DNA from: Solimonas sp964507195
GTDB taxonomy: Bacteria; Pseudomonadota; Gammaproteobacteria; Nevskiales; Nevskiaceae
Assembly: GCA_964507195.1 (NCBI GenBank)
Contig: CAZDPA010000029.1
Span: 1-30,418, forward strand
Length of the DNA stretch: 30,418 nt
Direction: 5' to 3'
Both the position numbers and the translations under genes were made by a program. The notes below the pieces were generated by a model, which ran no database searches, was not told the origin of the DNA, and saw nothing but the letters and a program-made list of their open reading frames with translations. Positions 7,983-15,881 of the stretch are shown piece by piece. Numbering within the stretch: position 1 is the stretch's first letter; every line of letters begins with the position of its first letter.

Positions 7983-9941
7983 TCAACCCGCGACGGCGGG
8001 CACCTCGGCATTCGCATCCCAGCCGCAGCTCTGGCCTTCGTTCTGCTTGGCCAGATACTCCATCAGCGGCGCGAAGTACTCGATCAGCGCCGTGCCATCC
8101 ATCTGCCTGGTGCCGGTCAGCTTCTCCAGGGTTTCCGGCCACGGCCTGCTGGCGCCCTGCGCGAGCATTTCCATGAAGCGCTTGCCGGCTTCCTTGTTGC
8201 CGTAGATGTCGCACTCGTGCAGCGGACCTTCGAAACCGGCGGCATCGCACAGCGCCTTCTGGAACTGGAACTGCAGCACGAACGCGAGGAAGTAGCGCGT
8301 GTAGGGCGTGTTGCCGGGAATGTGGTACTTGGCGCCCGGATCGAAGTCGTCCGCGGCGCGTGCCAGCGGCGGCGACACGCCCTGGTACTGCTCTCGCAGC
8401 TTCCACCAGCCGGCGTTGTACTCCTCGGGCTTGATCTCGCCGCTGAAGACTTTCCAGCGCCACTGATCGACCAGCTTGCCCCAGGGCAGGAAGGTGATCT
8501 TGTCGAGTGCGAGCTTCATCTGCGAGTTGATGACGGCCTTCTCGTCGGTCTTCTGCGCCGGCACCAGACCGATCTTGTGCAGATGTTCCGGCGTCAGCGA
8601 GAGGGTCACCGTGTCGCCGATCGCCTCGTGGAAGCCGTCGTGCGCTGCGCCCTGGAAGATCGGCGGCAGCGGGTTGTACATCAGGTCGTAGAAAATGTGG
8701 CCGAGCTCGTGATGAATCGTCGTCAGCTCGTCCTCGTTCGGCTCGATGCACTGCTTGATGCGCACGTCGCCCTGCATGTTCATGTCCCAGGCGCTGGCGT
8801 GGCAGACCACGTCGCGGTCGCGCGGCTTGACCAGCATCGATTTGGCGTAGAACGACTCCGGCAGCGCCGGGAAACCGAGCGAGGTGTAGAAATCCTCGGC
8901 GACCCTGGTCATGCGCACGGCCATAGCTGCATCGGCCTGGTGTTCGATTTCGGCGAGGTCCAGCGTCGTCGGCTTGCCCTTGAACTCGGACACCAGCTTC
9001 TTGTACTCGCCGTCGCGCTGGGCCTTGAGCGCGGCGGTCACGTCGAGCGAGCCTACGCCCGGATACGGCTCGACCAGCGGATAGATGTTGCTCCACTGCT
9101 GCGCCCACATATTGCCGAGCAGGTGTGCCGGAATCATGCCGTTCTTCGGCACCACGGCTTCACCGTACTTGGCGTTGAGCTTGCCGCGCACCGCGCAGTG
9201 CAGCGCTTCATACAGCGGAGATACCTGGGTCCACAGGCGTTCGACTTCGGCATCGAAATCCGCCGGTGACATGTCGTAACCGGCGCGCCACATCTCGCCG
9301 AGGTTGGCAAAGCCCAATTCCTTGGCGCCGGCATTGGTCAGTTCGGCAAAACGCTGGTAATCCGCACGAATCGGCTTCGCCGTTGCATGCCAGCCGGCCC
9401 AGGCCTCGGCACGCACTTCCGGGCTGGCATTCGGATCGTTGACGATCTTCTCGATCTCGCCAAGGCTCAGGCATTCGCCATCGGGCTTGCACCACTTGCC
9501 GGAGCCGTAGTTGGCTTCCATCTTTGCCAAAATCTTGGCCAGCTCGGTGCGAGCCTCGGTGGTACCCGGTGCCGGATTGGCGGTCGACAGCTTGAGCAGC
9601 AGGATGCCGCGCTCGGTTTCATCCGAGGCGTCGACATTGTTGAAGCGCTTGGATTCCTCGACTTTCCTGCTGAGGTATTCCAGCCATTCTTCGTTGGCCC
9701 TCGACGCAATCATCTGGGTGTCGTCGGTGATATAGGTCGCCTGCGCCCATTGCGCCGAGTTCAGATACGGCAGCAGTCGGCGCAGATCGGTGTTGACGCT
9801 GGCCATGAAGGCGTCGGCATCGGCCGCTGAAACACTCGCGGCTGGCGCTGCGGCTTGCTGATCCGGCGCAGCGGTTTCGTCCTTCTTGCCGCAGGCGCCA
9901 AGTGCAAGCAGCACGGCGGCAATGGTTATCTTCTTGTACAT
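7983..9941 (-). CDS. Peptidyl-dipeptidase A, ACE-like M2 metallopeptidase lipoprotein
   Basis: The start is placed at the ATG at 9941 because GGAG precedes it by 6 nt and the lipoprotein signal then begins correctly (MYKKITIAAVLLALGAC, lipobox LGAC, Cys17); longer readings from 9989 add 16 residues before it. The 652-aa product carries the M2 zinc site: His411-Glu412-x-x-His415 (HELGH) and third ligand Glu439 in GFHEAIGD, 28 residues after the first His exactly as in human ACE (383/411). It removes dipeptides from peptide C-termini in the periplasm or on the outer membrane. The gene starts 34 bp after the POT peptide transporter stop and is probably cotranscribed with it, so released dipeptides can be imported. 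Gly at +2 suggests outer membrane sorting. Confidence 0.95.
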   Translation of the reverse strand: MYKKITIAAVLLALGACGKKDETAAPDQQAAAPAASVSAADADAFMASVNTDLRRLLPYLNSAQWAQATYITDDTQMIASRANEEWLEYLSRKVEESKRFNNVDASDETERGILLLKLSTANPAPGTTEARTELAKILAKMEANYGSGKWCKPDGECLSLGEIEKIVNDPNASPEVRAEAWAGWHATAKPIRADYQRFAELTNAGAKELGFANLGEMWRAGYDMSPADFDAEVERLWTQVSPLYEALHCAVRGKLNAKYGEAVVPKNGMIPAHLLGNMWAQQWSNIYPLVEPYPGVGSLDVTAALKAQRDGEYKKLVSEFKGKPTTLDLAEIEHQADAAMAVRMTRVAEDFYTSLGFPALPESFYAKSMLVKPRDRDVVCHASAWDMNMQGDVRIKQCIEPNEDELTTIHHELGHIFYDLMYNPLPPIFQGAAHDGFHEAIGDTVTLSLTPEHLHKIGLVPAQKTDEKAVINSQMKLALDKITFLPWGKLVDQWRWKVFSGEIKPEEYNAGWWKLREQYQGVSPPLARAADDFDPGAKYHIPGNTPYTRYFLAFVLQFQFQKALCDAAGFEGPLHECDIYGNKEAGKRFMEMLAQGASRPWPETLEKLTGTRQMDGTALIEYFAPLMEYLAKQNEGQSCGWDANAEVPAVAG

Positions 9942-9975
9942 CGGCATCTCCATTCTTGAACCCAGGACGGTCGCG

Positions 9976-11469
9976 CTAACGCACGCCACCCATCAGTTTC
10001 TGGATCGGCTTTGCAGCCAGCAGCAACACCACGCCAAGTACTGCAGCGAGGAAGAAAATCATCATGAAGCGATACGGCGCATGCGCGATATCTTCACCGC
10101 CGAGATGGCCGGCAATCAGGCCGGACAACAGATTGCCGAGCGCGGTGCCGGCGAACCAGGTGCCCATCATCTGACTGGTGAAGCGCGGCGGTGCCAGCTT
10201 GGTAACCGCCGACAGGCCGATCGGCGACAGGCACAGCTCGCCGAAGGTGTGCAGCATGTAAGTCAGCAGCAGCCACACCGGCAGCACCTTGGTGCCATCG
10301 CCACCCTTGACGACAAGGCTGGCAGCGAAGGCGATGACGACGAAGCCCAGGCCCATCTGGATCAGACCGAGGGCGAACTTGACCGGGATCGAGGGTTCCA
10401 GATTGCGCCGGCCCAGATTGACCCACAGTGCGGCGAACACCGGCGAGAACAGCACGACGAAGACCGGATTCAGCGACTGATACCAGCTCGCCGGATGCTG
10501 GCCGTCGGCAAAGAAACTGCCGAACAGGCTGCGATCGGTGAAATCGCGTGCAAACAGGTTGAAGGTCGAACCGGCGAGCTCGAAGCCGAGGAAGAAGATT
10601 GCGGCGCCGAGGAACAACACGACAATGACGATCGTGCGCTTGAACTCTTCGGCGCTCAGCTTGCCGAAGACGAACACATAGCCGAAGAAGTAGATGGCGA
10701 TCGCAACCATCGCCATGCCGGTGTACTCGCCGAGCGTCACCGGATTCAGCGGAATCCAGCCTTGCAGGGCTGCGGCGACCACGACGACGAGGAGCGCGCC
10801 ACCGACACCGAGCATCAGCTTGGCGCGCGTGCGCTCGACCGGATCCGTCGTGGCGGGCATGGCGGATTCCGCCGGCAGCGTGTCGCGCCAGACCCAGAAC
10901 TGGATCAGGCCAAGCACCATCAGCACGGCGGCGACGACGAAGCCGGCCTGCCAGGACACCTTCTCGCCGATCGTGCCGACCAGCAGCGGTGCCATCATGC
11001 CGCCGATGTTGATGCCCATGTAGAAGATCAGAAAACCGGCATCGCGTTCGCCGCTCGGCCGGTCGCGGTAAAGCTGGCCGACCATCGCGCTGATGTTGGG
11101 CTTGAGCAGGCCGACGCCGAGCACGATGACGACCAGTCCGAGGAAGAACACCGTCGTGTTGCCGCCGGCGAGCATCAGGTTGCCGAGGGAGATGATCGCA
11201 CCGCCCAGCAGCACCGCGTTGCGCTGCCCGATCAGGCGGTCGGCAATCCAGCCGCCCGGCAGCGCGAACAGATAGACGCAGCCCAGATAGAGACCGTAGA
11301 TCGCGGTCGCATCCTTGTCGCCGATGCCCAGACCACCATCCGCAATGGCCGCAGTCATGAACAACACCAGCAGGGCGCGCATGCCGTAGAAGGTGAAGCG
11401 CTCCCACATCTCGGTGAAGAACAGCGTGGCCAATCCACGCGGATGACCGAACCAGGTTTTTTCGCTCAT
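9976..11469 (-). CDS. POT/PTR-family proton-coupled di/tripeptide transporter
   Basis: The 497-aa, very hydrophobic product has the POT signature near the N-terminus: E20-M-W-E23-R24-F25 followed by FYG, the ExxERFxYYG motif that couples proton and peptide binding. Further on are GGWIADRLIGQRNAV, the FYMGINIGGMMAPLL segment and, late, LCLSPIGLSAVTKLAP, all typical of POT proteins such as E. coli DtpA/YdgR. Fourteen membrane segments are expected for a bacterial POT protein; I did not count them individually. It imports di- and tripeptides with protons. The ribosome-binding site is weak (GGA about 14 nt upstream). Downstream, 34 bp away, lies the ACE-like dipeptidyl carboxypeptidase. Which peptides are preferred cannot be read from the sequence. 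Confidence 0.94.
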   Translation of the reverse strand: MSEKTWFGHPRGLATLFFTEMWERFTFYGMRALLVLFMTAAIADGGLGIGDKDATAIYGLYLGCVYLFALPGGWIADRLIGQRNAVLLGGAIISLGNLMLAGGNTTVFFLGLVVIVLGVGLLKPNISAMVGQLYRDRPSGERDAGFLIFYMGINIGGMMAPLLVGTIGEKVSWQAGFVVAAVLMVLGLIQFWVWRDTLPAESAMPATTDPVERTRAKLMLGVGGALLVVVVAAALQGWIPLNPVTLGEYTGMAMVAIAIYFFGYVFVFGKLSAEEFKRTIVIVVLFLGAAIFFLGFELAGSTFNLFARDFTDRSLFGSFFADGQHPASWYQSLNPVFVVLFSPVFAALWVNLGRRNLEPSIPVKFALGLIQMGLGFVVIAFAASLVVKGGDGTKVLPVWLLLTYMLHTFGELCLSPIGLSAVTKLAPPRFTSQMMGTWFAGTALGNLLSGLIAGHLGGEDIAHAPYRFMMIFFLAAVLGVVLLLAAKPIQKLMGGVR

Positions 11470-11540
11470 GTGTCAATCAGTTCCCAAGTCAGTGCAGCAC
11501 TATGCCCGCCGCATGCGAATAGCCGCATGGGGGGATACCC

Positions 11541-12041
11541 CTATTGGTACAGCCGTGCCGCAAGCACCCACACACCGTACAGGGCAAAGCCAAGCAATCC
11601 CAGCAGTACCGTCGCCGCGAGCATGCTGCGCCGCGGCGACGGGGTCGCTTGCGCCCGTGGCGGACTTAACTGATCGAGATGCTCGCCCAGCAGCTTTGCA
11701 TTGCGTCGATTGGCCTTGAACGCAACGTCTGCCATATCGCCGACCACCGGCACAAAGCCTATCAGCGCATCCAGCACGATATTGCCGGCCATGCGCGCCA
11801 GCACGGTCGGCGGCGCACCCACGCGGGCGCCTTCGAGCAGGAACCAGCCGCCGACGGCGAAGCCGACCACGTCTCCGAGCACGGGGACCAGACCAATCAG
11901 TGCGTCGAGGCCAAAGCTGAAACGGGTACCAGGAATCCGGATCGCAGAGTCGAGCAGGCGCGACAGCTGATCCGTCCGCCGCCGCACTTCGGCAGCGATC
12001 CGGGCGGAATCCTGGGCATTGGGTGAGGGCCCTGTCGGCAT
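11541..12041 (-). CDS. DUF4112 membrane protein
   Basis: The 166-aa protein has a strong start: AGGAGG at 9 nt before the ATG at 12041. Two hydrophobic blocks share the same phrase, LDALIGLVPVLGD (residues about 45-57) and LDALIGFVPVVGD (about 89-101), showing an internal duplication. A third membrane segment lies at the C-terminus (SMLAATVLLGLLGFALYGVW). Between them is a basic stretch with ANRRNAKLL, likely cytoplasmic. This matches DUF4112; the function of the family is not established as far as I know. It precedes the POT transporter by 71 bp on the same strand and diverges from plsB across 143 bp. Confidence 0.85.
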   Translation of the reverse strand: MPTGPSPNAQDSARIAAEVRRRTDQLSRLLDSAIRIPGTRFSFGLDALIGLVPVLGDVVGFAVGGWFLLEGARVGAPPTVLARMAGNIVLDALIGFVPVVGDMADVAFKANRRNAKLLGEHLDQLSPPRAQATPSPRRSMLAATVLLGLLGFALYGVWVLAARLYQ

Positions 12042-12184
12042 ACTGGCGAACCTCCTGCGTTACACTTTTGTCATTGGATCAGATCAGCATCGGGCGTGCA
12101 GAACGCCTTGATCGGGACCCAGTTGACCCTTTTGTCGATCACGAAGCCGCGCCCACGCGTGGCCGTGATGTACTTTGGAACCCT

Positions 12185-14731
12185 ATGCGCCCCTTCTTGA
12201 ATCGGATCCTGTATGAACTGGTCTGGTGGTTATTCAGACCGTTCAATCGCTTGATCCGTTATAGCTGCGCACCCAGCCCACTGATCGAGGGTCTCAAGCT
12301 CGACCCGACGCGGCCCATCGTCTATGTGCTGGCCACCCGCTCCTGGGTCGATTACTTCGTGCTCGACCGGATCTGCAAAGATCTCGGGCTGCCGGCGCCG
12401 AACCGCACCGGCTCGAACTTTCCGACCCTGGATCGAGCCGGTGTCGTCTACATGCCGGCCCTGCTCGAAGCCCGGGTCCACAACACCGAACTGCTGCAGC
12501 TGATCGAAACCGGCGTGGCGACGCAGTCCTTCGACGCCCAGATCGTACCGGTATCGATCTTCTGGGGTCGCAATCCCGGCTCGGAAACCAGCTGGTTCAA
12601 ACTGATCTTCGCCGACAGCGTCCAGGCCGGCCGCGTGCGCAAGTTCTTCATCATGCTCGCGCACAGCCAGAACGTCTTCGCCAACTTCGGCCTGCCGCTG
12701 GGCTTTCGCGAGGCGATGGACAAGGGGCCGAACGCGACGACCGCCATCCGCAAGCTGACGCGCGCCCTGCACTTCCACTTTCTGCGCGCGCGCACCGCCG
12801 TATTGGGTCCGACGCTGCTGCGGCGCAATGTCGTCATCAATTCGCTGCTCGCCGCGCCCGGTGTGCAGGCAGCGGTCGAGAAGGAATTCGAGACGCCGGG
12901 CAGCAAGTCGACCAGCATCGAAAGCGCGCGCACCTACGCGCGCAAATGCGCCGAGGAGATCGCCGCCGACTACTCGACCGCTAGTATCCGTTTCGTCGAA
13001 CGCCTGCTCAGCGTCATCGTCTTCAAGCGTGTGTTCACCGGTATCGATATTCGCGGCCTTGATCGTGTGCGCGAATGGGCGCAGCACTATGAAATCGTCT
13101 ACATGCCGGCACATCGGTCGCATGCCGACTATCTGCTGCTGTCGTATTCGCTGTATCGCGCCGGCCTGGTGCCGCCGCACATCGCCGCCGGCGTCAACCT
13201 CAACTTCTGGCCGGTCGGCAATCTGCTGCGCCGTTGCGGCGCGTTCTACATGCGCCGCAGCTTCTCCGGCGACCGCATCTACACCGCGGTGTTTCGCGCC
13301 TATGTCGAATCGCTGATCCAGCGCGGCTACGCGATCGAGTTCTTCCCCGAAGGCGGGCGCAGCCGCACCGGCCGCCTGCTGGCGCCGAAGACCGGCCTGT
13401 TGTCGATGGTGATCCAGGCCGGCCTCAAGCAGCGCACGCGCAAGGTGCTGCTGGTACCGGTCTACGTCGGCTACGACCGCTGCTGGGAAGTCGGCAGCTA
13501 CGCCAAGGAACTGCGCGGTGCGGCGAAGCAGAAGGAATCCGCCGAAGGCCTGCTCAAGGCCGGCAAGATCCTCAACAAGTCCTACGGCAAGGCCTACATC
13601 AACTTCGGCGAGCCGACTGTGCTGCAGGACTATGCCGATCAGCACATGCCGGACTGGCGCGATCATTTCTCTGCGGCGAGCGACAGCACGCCGGACAACT
13701 ACAAGCGCTTCGTCGCCGATCTGGCGCTGGAGAACTCACGCCGCATCAACGAAGCCGCGATCGCCAATCCGACCGGCCTCGCCGCAATCGCGATGCTGTC
13801 GGCACCGGAGCGCGTGGTCTCACAGGACGAGCTGGTCGAGCAGATCGGCCATCTGGTCTGGCTGCTCAAGGGCAATGCCTACGGCGAGCACCAGTACATT
13901 CCGGAAGTGGCGCCGCGAACCATCCTCGAATTCAGCGCGCCGATCGCACGCCTCCGCCGCATGTCGCATGAGTGGGGCGATCTCTATGGTGTCAGCTCGC
14001 GCGACGCCGTTGCGCTGACCTACAACCGCAACAACATCCAGCATCTGTTCGCGGTGCCATCGGTCATCGCCAACCTGTTCCGTACGCGCCTGCTGCTCAG
14101 CGACGAAGCGCTGATCACCGGCGTGCGCGCGCTGTATCCGTTCCTGCGCACCGAATACTTCCTGCGCTGGAACGCCGAAGAGACGGAACGCGTCACGCGG
14201 CGCTGGATCGAGGTGATGCTGCAGCTTGGCCTGCTGACCCGCGAAGGCGATCGCCTCAAGCGCCCGGATGCCGGCCAGGCCGCGTATTCGACGCTGGCGA
14301 TGCTCGGCCGCGTACTCGGCGAAACCCTGGAGCGCTATTGCATGACCGCGCTGCTGCTGGCCGACGAGCGCCGCAACCAAGTCAACCTCAACCGCGAGCG
14401 CTTCGAGAACGACTGCCGCCTGCTGGCCGAGCGCATGGCCATCCTGACCGGCCGCGACGCCCCCGAGTTCTTCGACAAAACCCTGTTCCGCGGCTATCTC
14501 AATACGCTGATCGAGATGGGCCTGGTGACGGTCGACGGCGAGCAGAGCCTGATCGTCGACGCCCGCATCGAGAAAATCGCCGAGCGCTCGCAGGAACTGC
14601 TGTCGGACGCCTCGCGGCAGATGCTGCTGCAGCTGCTGTCGCGGCGAAAGCTGCCAGAATCGGCGCCTCCGCCACCAGCGTCCGGCCCCGGGCAGACCAC
14701 CACCGGCAGGGATGGTTCAAACCCATCCTGA
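12185..14731 (+). CDS. plsB: Glycerol-3-phosphate 1-O-acyltransferase
   Basis: From the ATG at 12185 the product has 848 aa, close to E. coli PlsB (807 aa). An upstream in-frame ATG at 12023 would overlap the divergent DUF4112 start and add 54 residues unlike PlsB, so it is rejected; the ribosome site before 12185 is weak (TTTGGA). The acyltransferase motifs are in order: His310 and Asp315 in HRSHADYLLLSY (the HX4D charge relay; His306/Asp311 in E. coli), GAFYMRRSF, FFPEGGRSRTGRLL and VPVYVGYDR. PlsB transfers an acyl chain from acyl-ACP or acyl-CoA to position 1 of glycerol 3-phosphate, the first committed step of phospholipid synthesis, at the inner membrane. The C-terminal 30 residues are proline-rich and not conserved. 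It is apparently monocistronic. Confidence 0.96.
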   Translation: MRPFLNRILYELVWWLFRPFNRLIRYSCAPSPLIEGLKLDPTRPIVYVLATRSWVDYFVLDRICKDLGLPAPNRTGSNFPTLDRAGVVYMPALLEARVHNTELLQLIETGVATQSFDAQIVPVSIFWGRNPGSETSWFKLIFADSVQAGRVRKFFIMLAHSQNVFANFGLPLGFREAMDKGPNATTAIRKLTRALHFHFLRARTAVLGPTLLRRNVVINSLLAAPGVQAAVEKEFETPGSKSTSIESARTYARKCAEEIAADYSTASIRFVERLLSVIVFKRVFTGIDIRGLDRVREWAQHYEIVYMPAHRSHADYLLLSYSLYRAGLVPPHIAAGVNLNFWPVGNLLRRCGAFYMRRSFSGDRIYTAVFRAYVESLIQRGYAIEFFPEGGRSRTGRLLAPKTGLLSMVIQAGLKQRTRKVLLVPVYVGYDRCWEVGSYAKELRGAAKQKESAEGLLKAGKILNKSYGKAYINFGEPTVLQDYADQHMPDWRDHFSAASDSTPDNYKRFVADLALENSRRINEAAIANPTGLAAIAMLSAPERVVSQDELVEQIGHLVWLLKGNAYGEHQYIPEVAPRTILEFSAPIARLRRMSHEWGDLYGVSSRDAVALTYNRNNIQHLFAVPSVIANLFRTRLLLSDEALITGVRALYPFLRTEYFLRWNAEETERVTRRWIEVMLQLGLLTREGDRLKRPDAGQAAYSTLAMLGRVLGETLERYCMTALLLADERRNQVNLNRERFENDCRLLAERMAILTGRDAPEFFDKTLFRGYLNTLIEMGLVTVDGEQSLIVDARIEKIAERSQELLSDASRQMLLQLLSRRKLPESAPPPPASGPGQTTTGRDGSNPS

Positions 14732-14783
14732 GCCGGCCCTGAACCGCTGAATACCTCGTTACTGCAGCATTTTCGGCGCACGC

Positions 14784-14789
14784 TATAAT
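14784..14789 (+). promoter_or_regulatory. Sigma-70 -10 element for the FKBP gene
   Basis: A perfect TATAAT lies 48 nt before the start codon at 14837. The -35 region is weak: the best placed hexamer (ACTGCA at 14761-14766, 17-bp spacer) hardly matches TTGACA. Transcription would begin around 14796, just before the leader hairpin. Confidence 0.6.
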
Positions 14790-14798
14790 CGCCGCGCC

Positions 14799-14819
14799 GG
14801 GGCATTTAGCCCCTTTTTT
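14799..14819 (+). terminator. Terminator-like hairpin in the FKBP gene leader
   Basis: GGGGC-ATTTA-GCCCC followed by T6 has the form of an intrinsic terminator. It lies 68 nt after the plsB stop but downstream of the TATAAT that should drive the FKBP gene. It may end plsB transcripts, attenuate the FKBP transcript, or both. The ribosome-binding GGGGAAG at 14829-14835 can alternatively pair with the CCCC of the hairpin or with CCCC at 14825-14828. Confidence 0.6.
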
Positions 14820-14836
14820 AGTCTCCCCGGGGAAGC

Positions 14837-15568
14837 ATGAACAAGACCTTTCGTTTGACCGCAACCGCACTGGCTGTCGCCATGCTTGCAGCTTGCCAGC
14901 CGAAGCAAGATGACGCCGCGAGCGCCACGGCTGCGCTGGAATCCGATGCGCAGAAGTTCGGCTACGCCATTGGCGTGGATCTGGGCAAGTCGCTGCAGCC
15001 GGTGAAGCAGGACGTGGATATCGCTGCGCTCAAGGCCGGCATCGACGACGCGTTCTCCGACGCTACGCCGAAGCTCGACGACGCTGCCCGCGAAGCGATC
15101 AAGAACACCGTTGCGCAGAAAATGCAGGAACGTCAGAAGGCCGAGCGTGAAGCTCAGTCCGCCACCGCCAAGGAAGCGGGTGACAAGTTCCTCGCCGAGA
15201 ACGCCAAGAAGGAAGGCGTGAAGACGACCGCGTCGGGCCTGCAGTACGAAGTCCTGACCGAAGGCACTGGCGCGCATCCGACTGCCGAAAGCCGCGTCAC
15301 CGTGCACTACAAGGGCACGCTGATCAACGGTGAAGAGTTCGACAGCTCCTACTCGCGCGGCCAGCCGGTCACGTTCCCTCTGGCCAACGTGATTCCGGGT
15401 TGGACCGAAGGCGTGCAGCTGATGACGGCAGGCGCCAAGTACAAGTTCGTCATTCCGGCCGCTCTGGCCTACGGCGAGCGCGGTGCCGGTGTGAAGATCG
15501 GCCCGAACGAAACGCTGATCTTCGAAGTCGAGCTGATCTCGATCGAGAAGGACGAAGCCAAGAAGTAG
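14837..15568 (+). CDS. FKBP-type peptidyl-prolyl isomerase lipoprotein (FkpA/Mip-like)
   Basis: The 243-aa product starts at the ATG at 14837 after GGGGAAG. The signal MNKTFRLTATALAVAMLAAC has lipobox LAAC (Cys20) with Gln at +2, suggesting an outer membrane lipoprotein facing the periplasm. Residues about 38-85 match the FKBP N-terminal dimerisation domain (KFGYAIGVDLGKSL), residues about 85-125 form a long charged helix (QKMQERQKAEREAQ), and residues about 130-240 are the FKBP catalytic domain with VHYKGTLINGEEFDSS, VIPGWTEGVQLM and ALAYGERG. This is the V-shaped dimer plan of FkpA and Mip, which assist folding of outer membrane and secreted proteins. A perfect terminator follows 25 nt after the stop. 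Confidence 0.92.
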   Translation: MNKTFRLTATALAVAMLAACQPKQDDAASATAALESDAQKFGYAIGVDLGKSLQPVKQDVDIAALKAGIDDAFSDATPKLDDAAREAIKNTVAQKMQERQKAEREAQSATAKEAGDKFLAENAKKEGVKTTASGLQYEVLTEGTGAHPTAESRVTVHYKGTLINGEEFDSSYSRGQPVTFPLANVIPGWTEGVQLMTAGAKYKFVIPAALAYGERGAGVKIGPNETLIFEVELISIEKDEAKK

Positions 15569-15592
15569 GCTTTCGCCGCAAGGCAAAAGATC

Positions 15593-15625
15593 AAAGACGG
15601 CCGACGCGCGTCGGCCGTCTTTTTT
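15593..15625 (+). terminator. Terminator of the FKBP gene
   Basis: A 30-bp perfect palindrome, with 14-nt arms AAAGACGGCCGACG and CGTCGGCCGTCTTT around CG, ends in a run of six T. Confidence 0.94.
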
Positions 15626-15640
15626 GTTGCCCCCGGTTCT

Positions 15641-15771
15641 TTGCGGTCTCTCGATACACCGCGCGCAAGCGCACGGCACTCGAGACGAACGGATTGCGCT
15701 TGATGCTGCAGCCCCAGTAAAACTCCGTTCGTCTCGAGTGCCTGCGAAGCAGGTGGATCGAGAGACCGCAA
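15641..15771. repeat. 131-bp cruciform-like inverted repeat element
   Basis: The outer arms TTGCGGTCTCTCGAT (15641-15655) and ATCGAGAGACCGCAA (15757-15771) are perfect over 15 bp. The inner arms GGCACTCGAGACGAACGGA (15675-15693) and its complement (15724-15742) are perfect over 19 bp. Between outer and inner arms each side carries its own small hairpin (GCGC-GCAA-GCGC on the left, CCTGC-GAA-GCAGG on the right). The centre is a 30-nt AT-richer loop. The shape is that of a paired REP/BIME-like or miniature mobile element in the space between convergent genes. There is no coding capacity. Confidence 0.8.
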
Positions 15772-15820
15772 CGGGCCTGGAATCTGAACGGATTACCGAC
15801 TTAAATCTGCCTGCGCCCAC

Positions 15821-15849
15821 AAAAAAGGGCACCCGTCGCGAGTGCCCTT
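15821..15849 (-). terminator. Terminator of the DUF1329 gene
   Basis: Read on the minus strand, AAGGGCAC and GTGCCCTT enclose a 9-nt loop and are followed by a six-base T run. It lies 33 nt after the stop codon of the leftward gene. Confidence 0.88.
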
Positions 15850-15881
15850 CATTCAGGCAAGAGCCTGAAAACTGCTGAGCG

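Noticed and set aside
9886..11673. 595-codon open frame opposite the POT transporter
   Set aside because: Composition is dominated by His/Gln/Arg/Asp as expected from the complement of hydrophobic codons; the minus strand carries the true POT motifs.
12230..13666. 478-codon antisense frame within plsB
   Set aside because: It is a codon shadow of plsB, whose acyltransferase motifs are intact on the plus strand.
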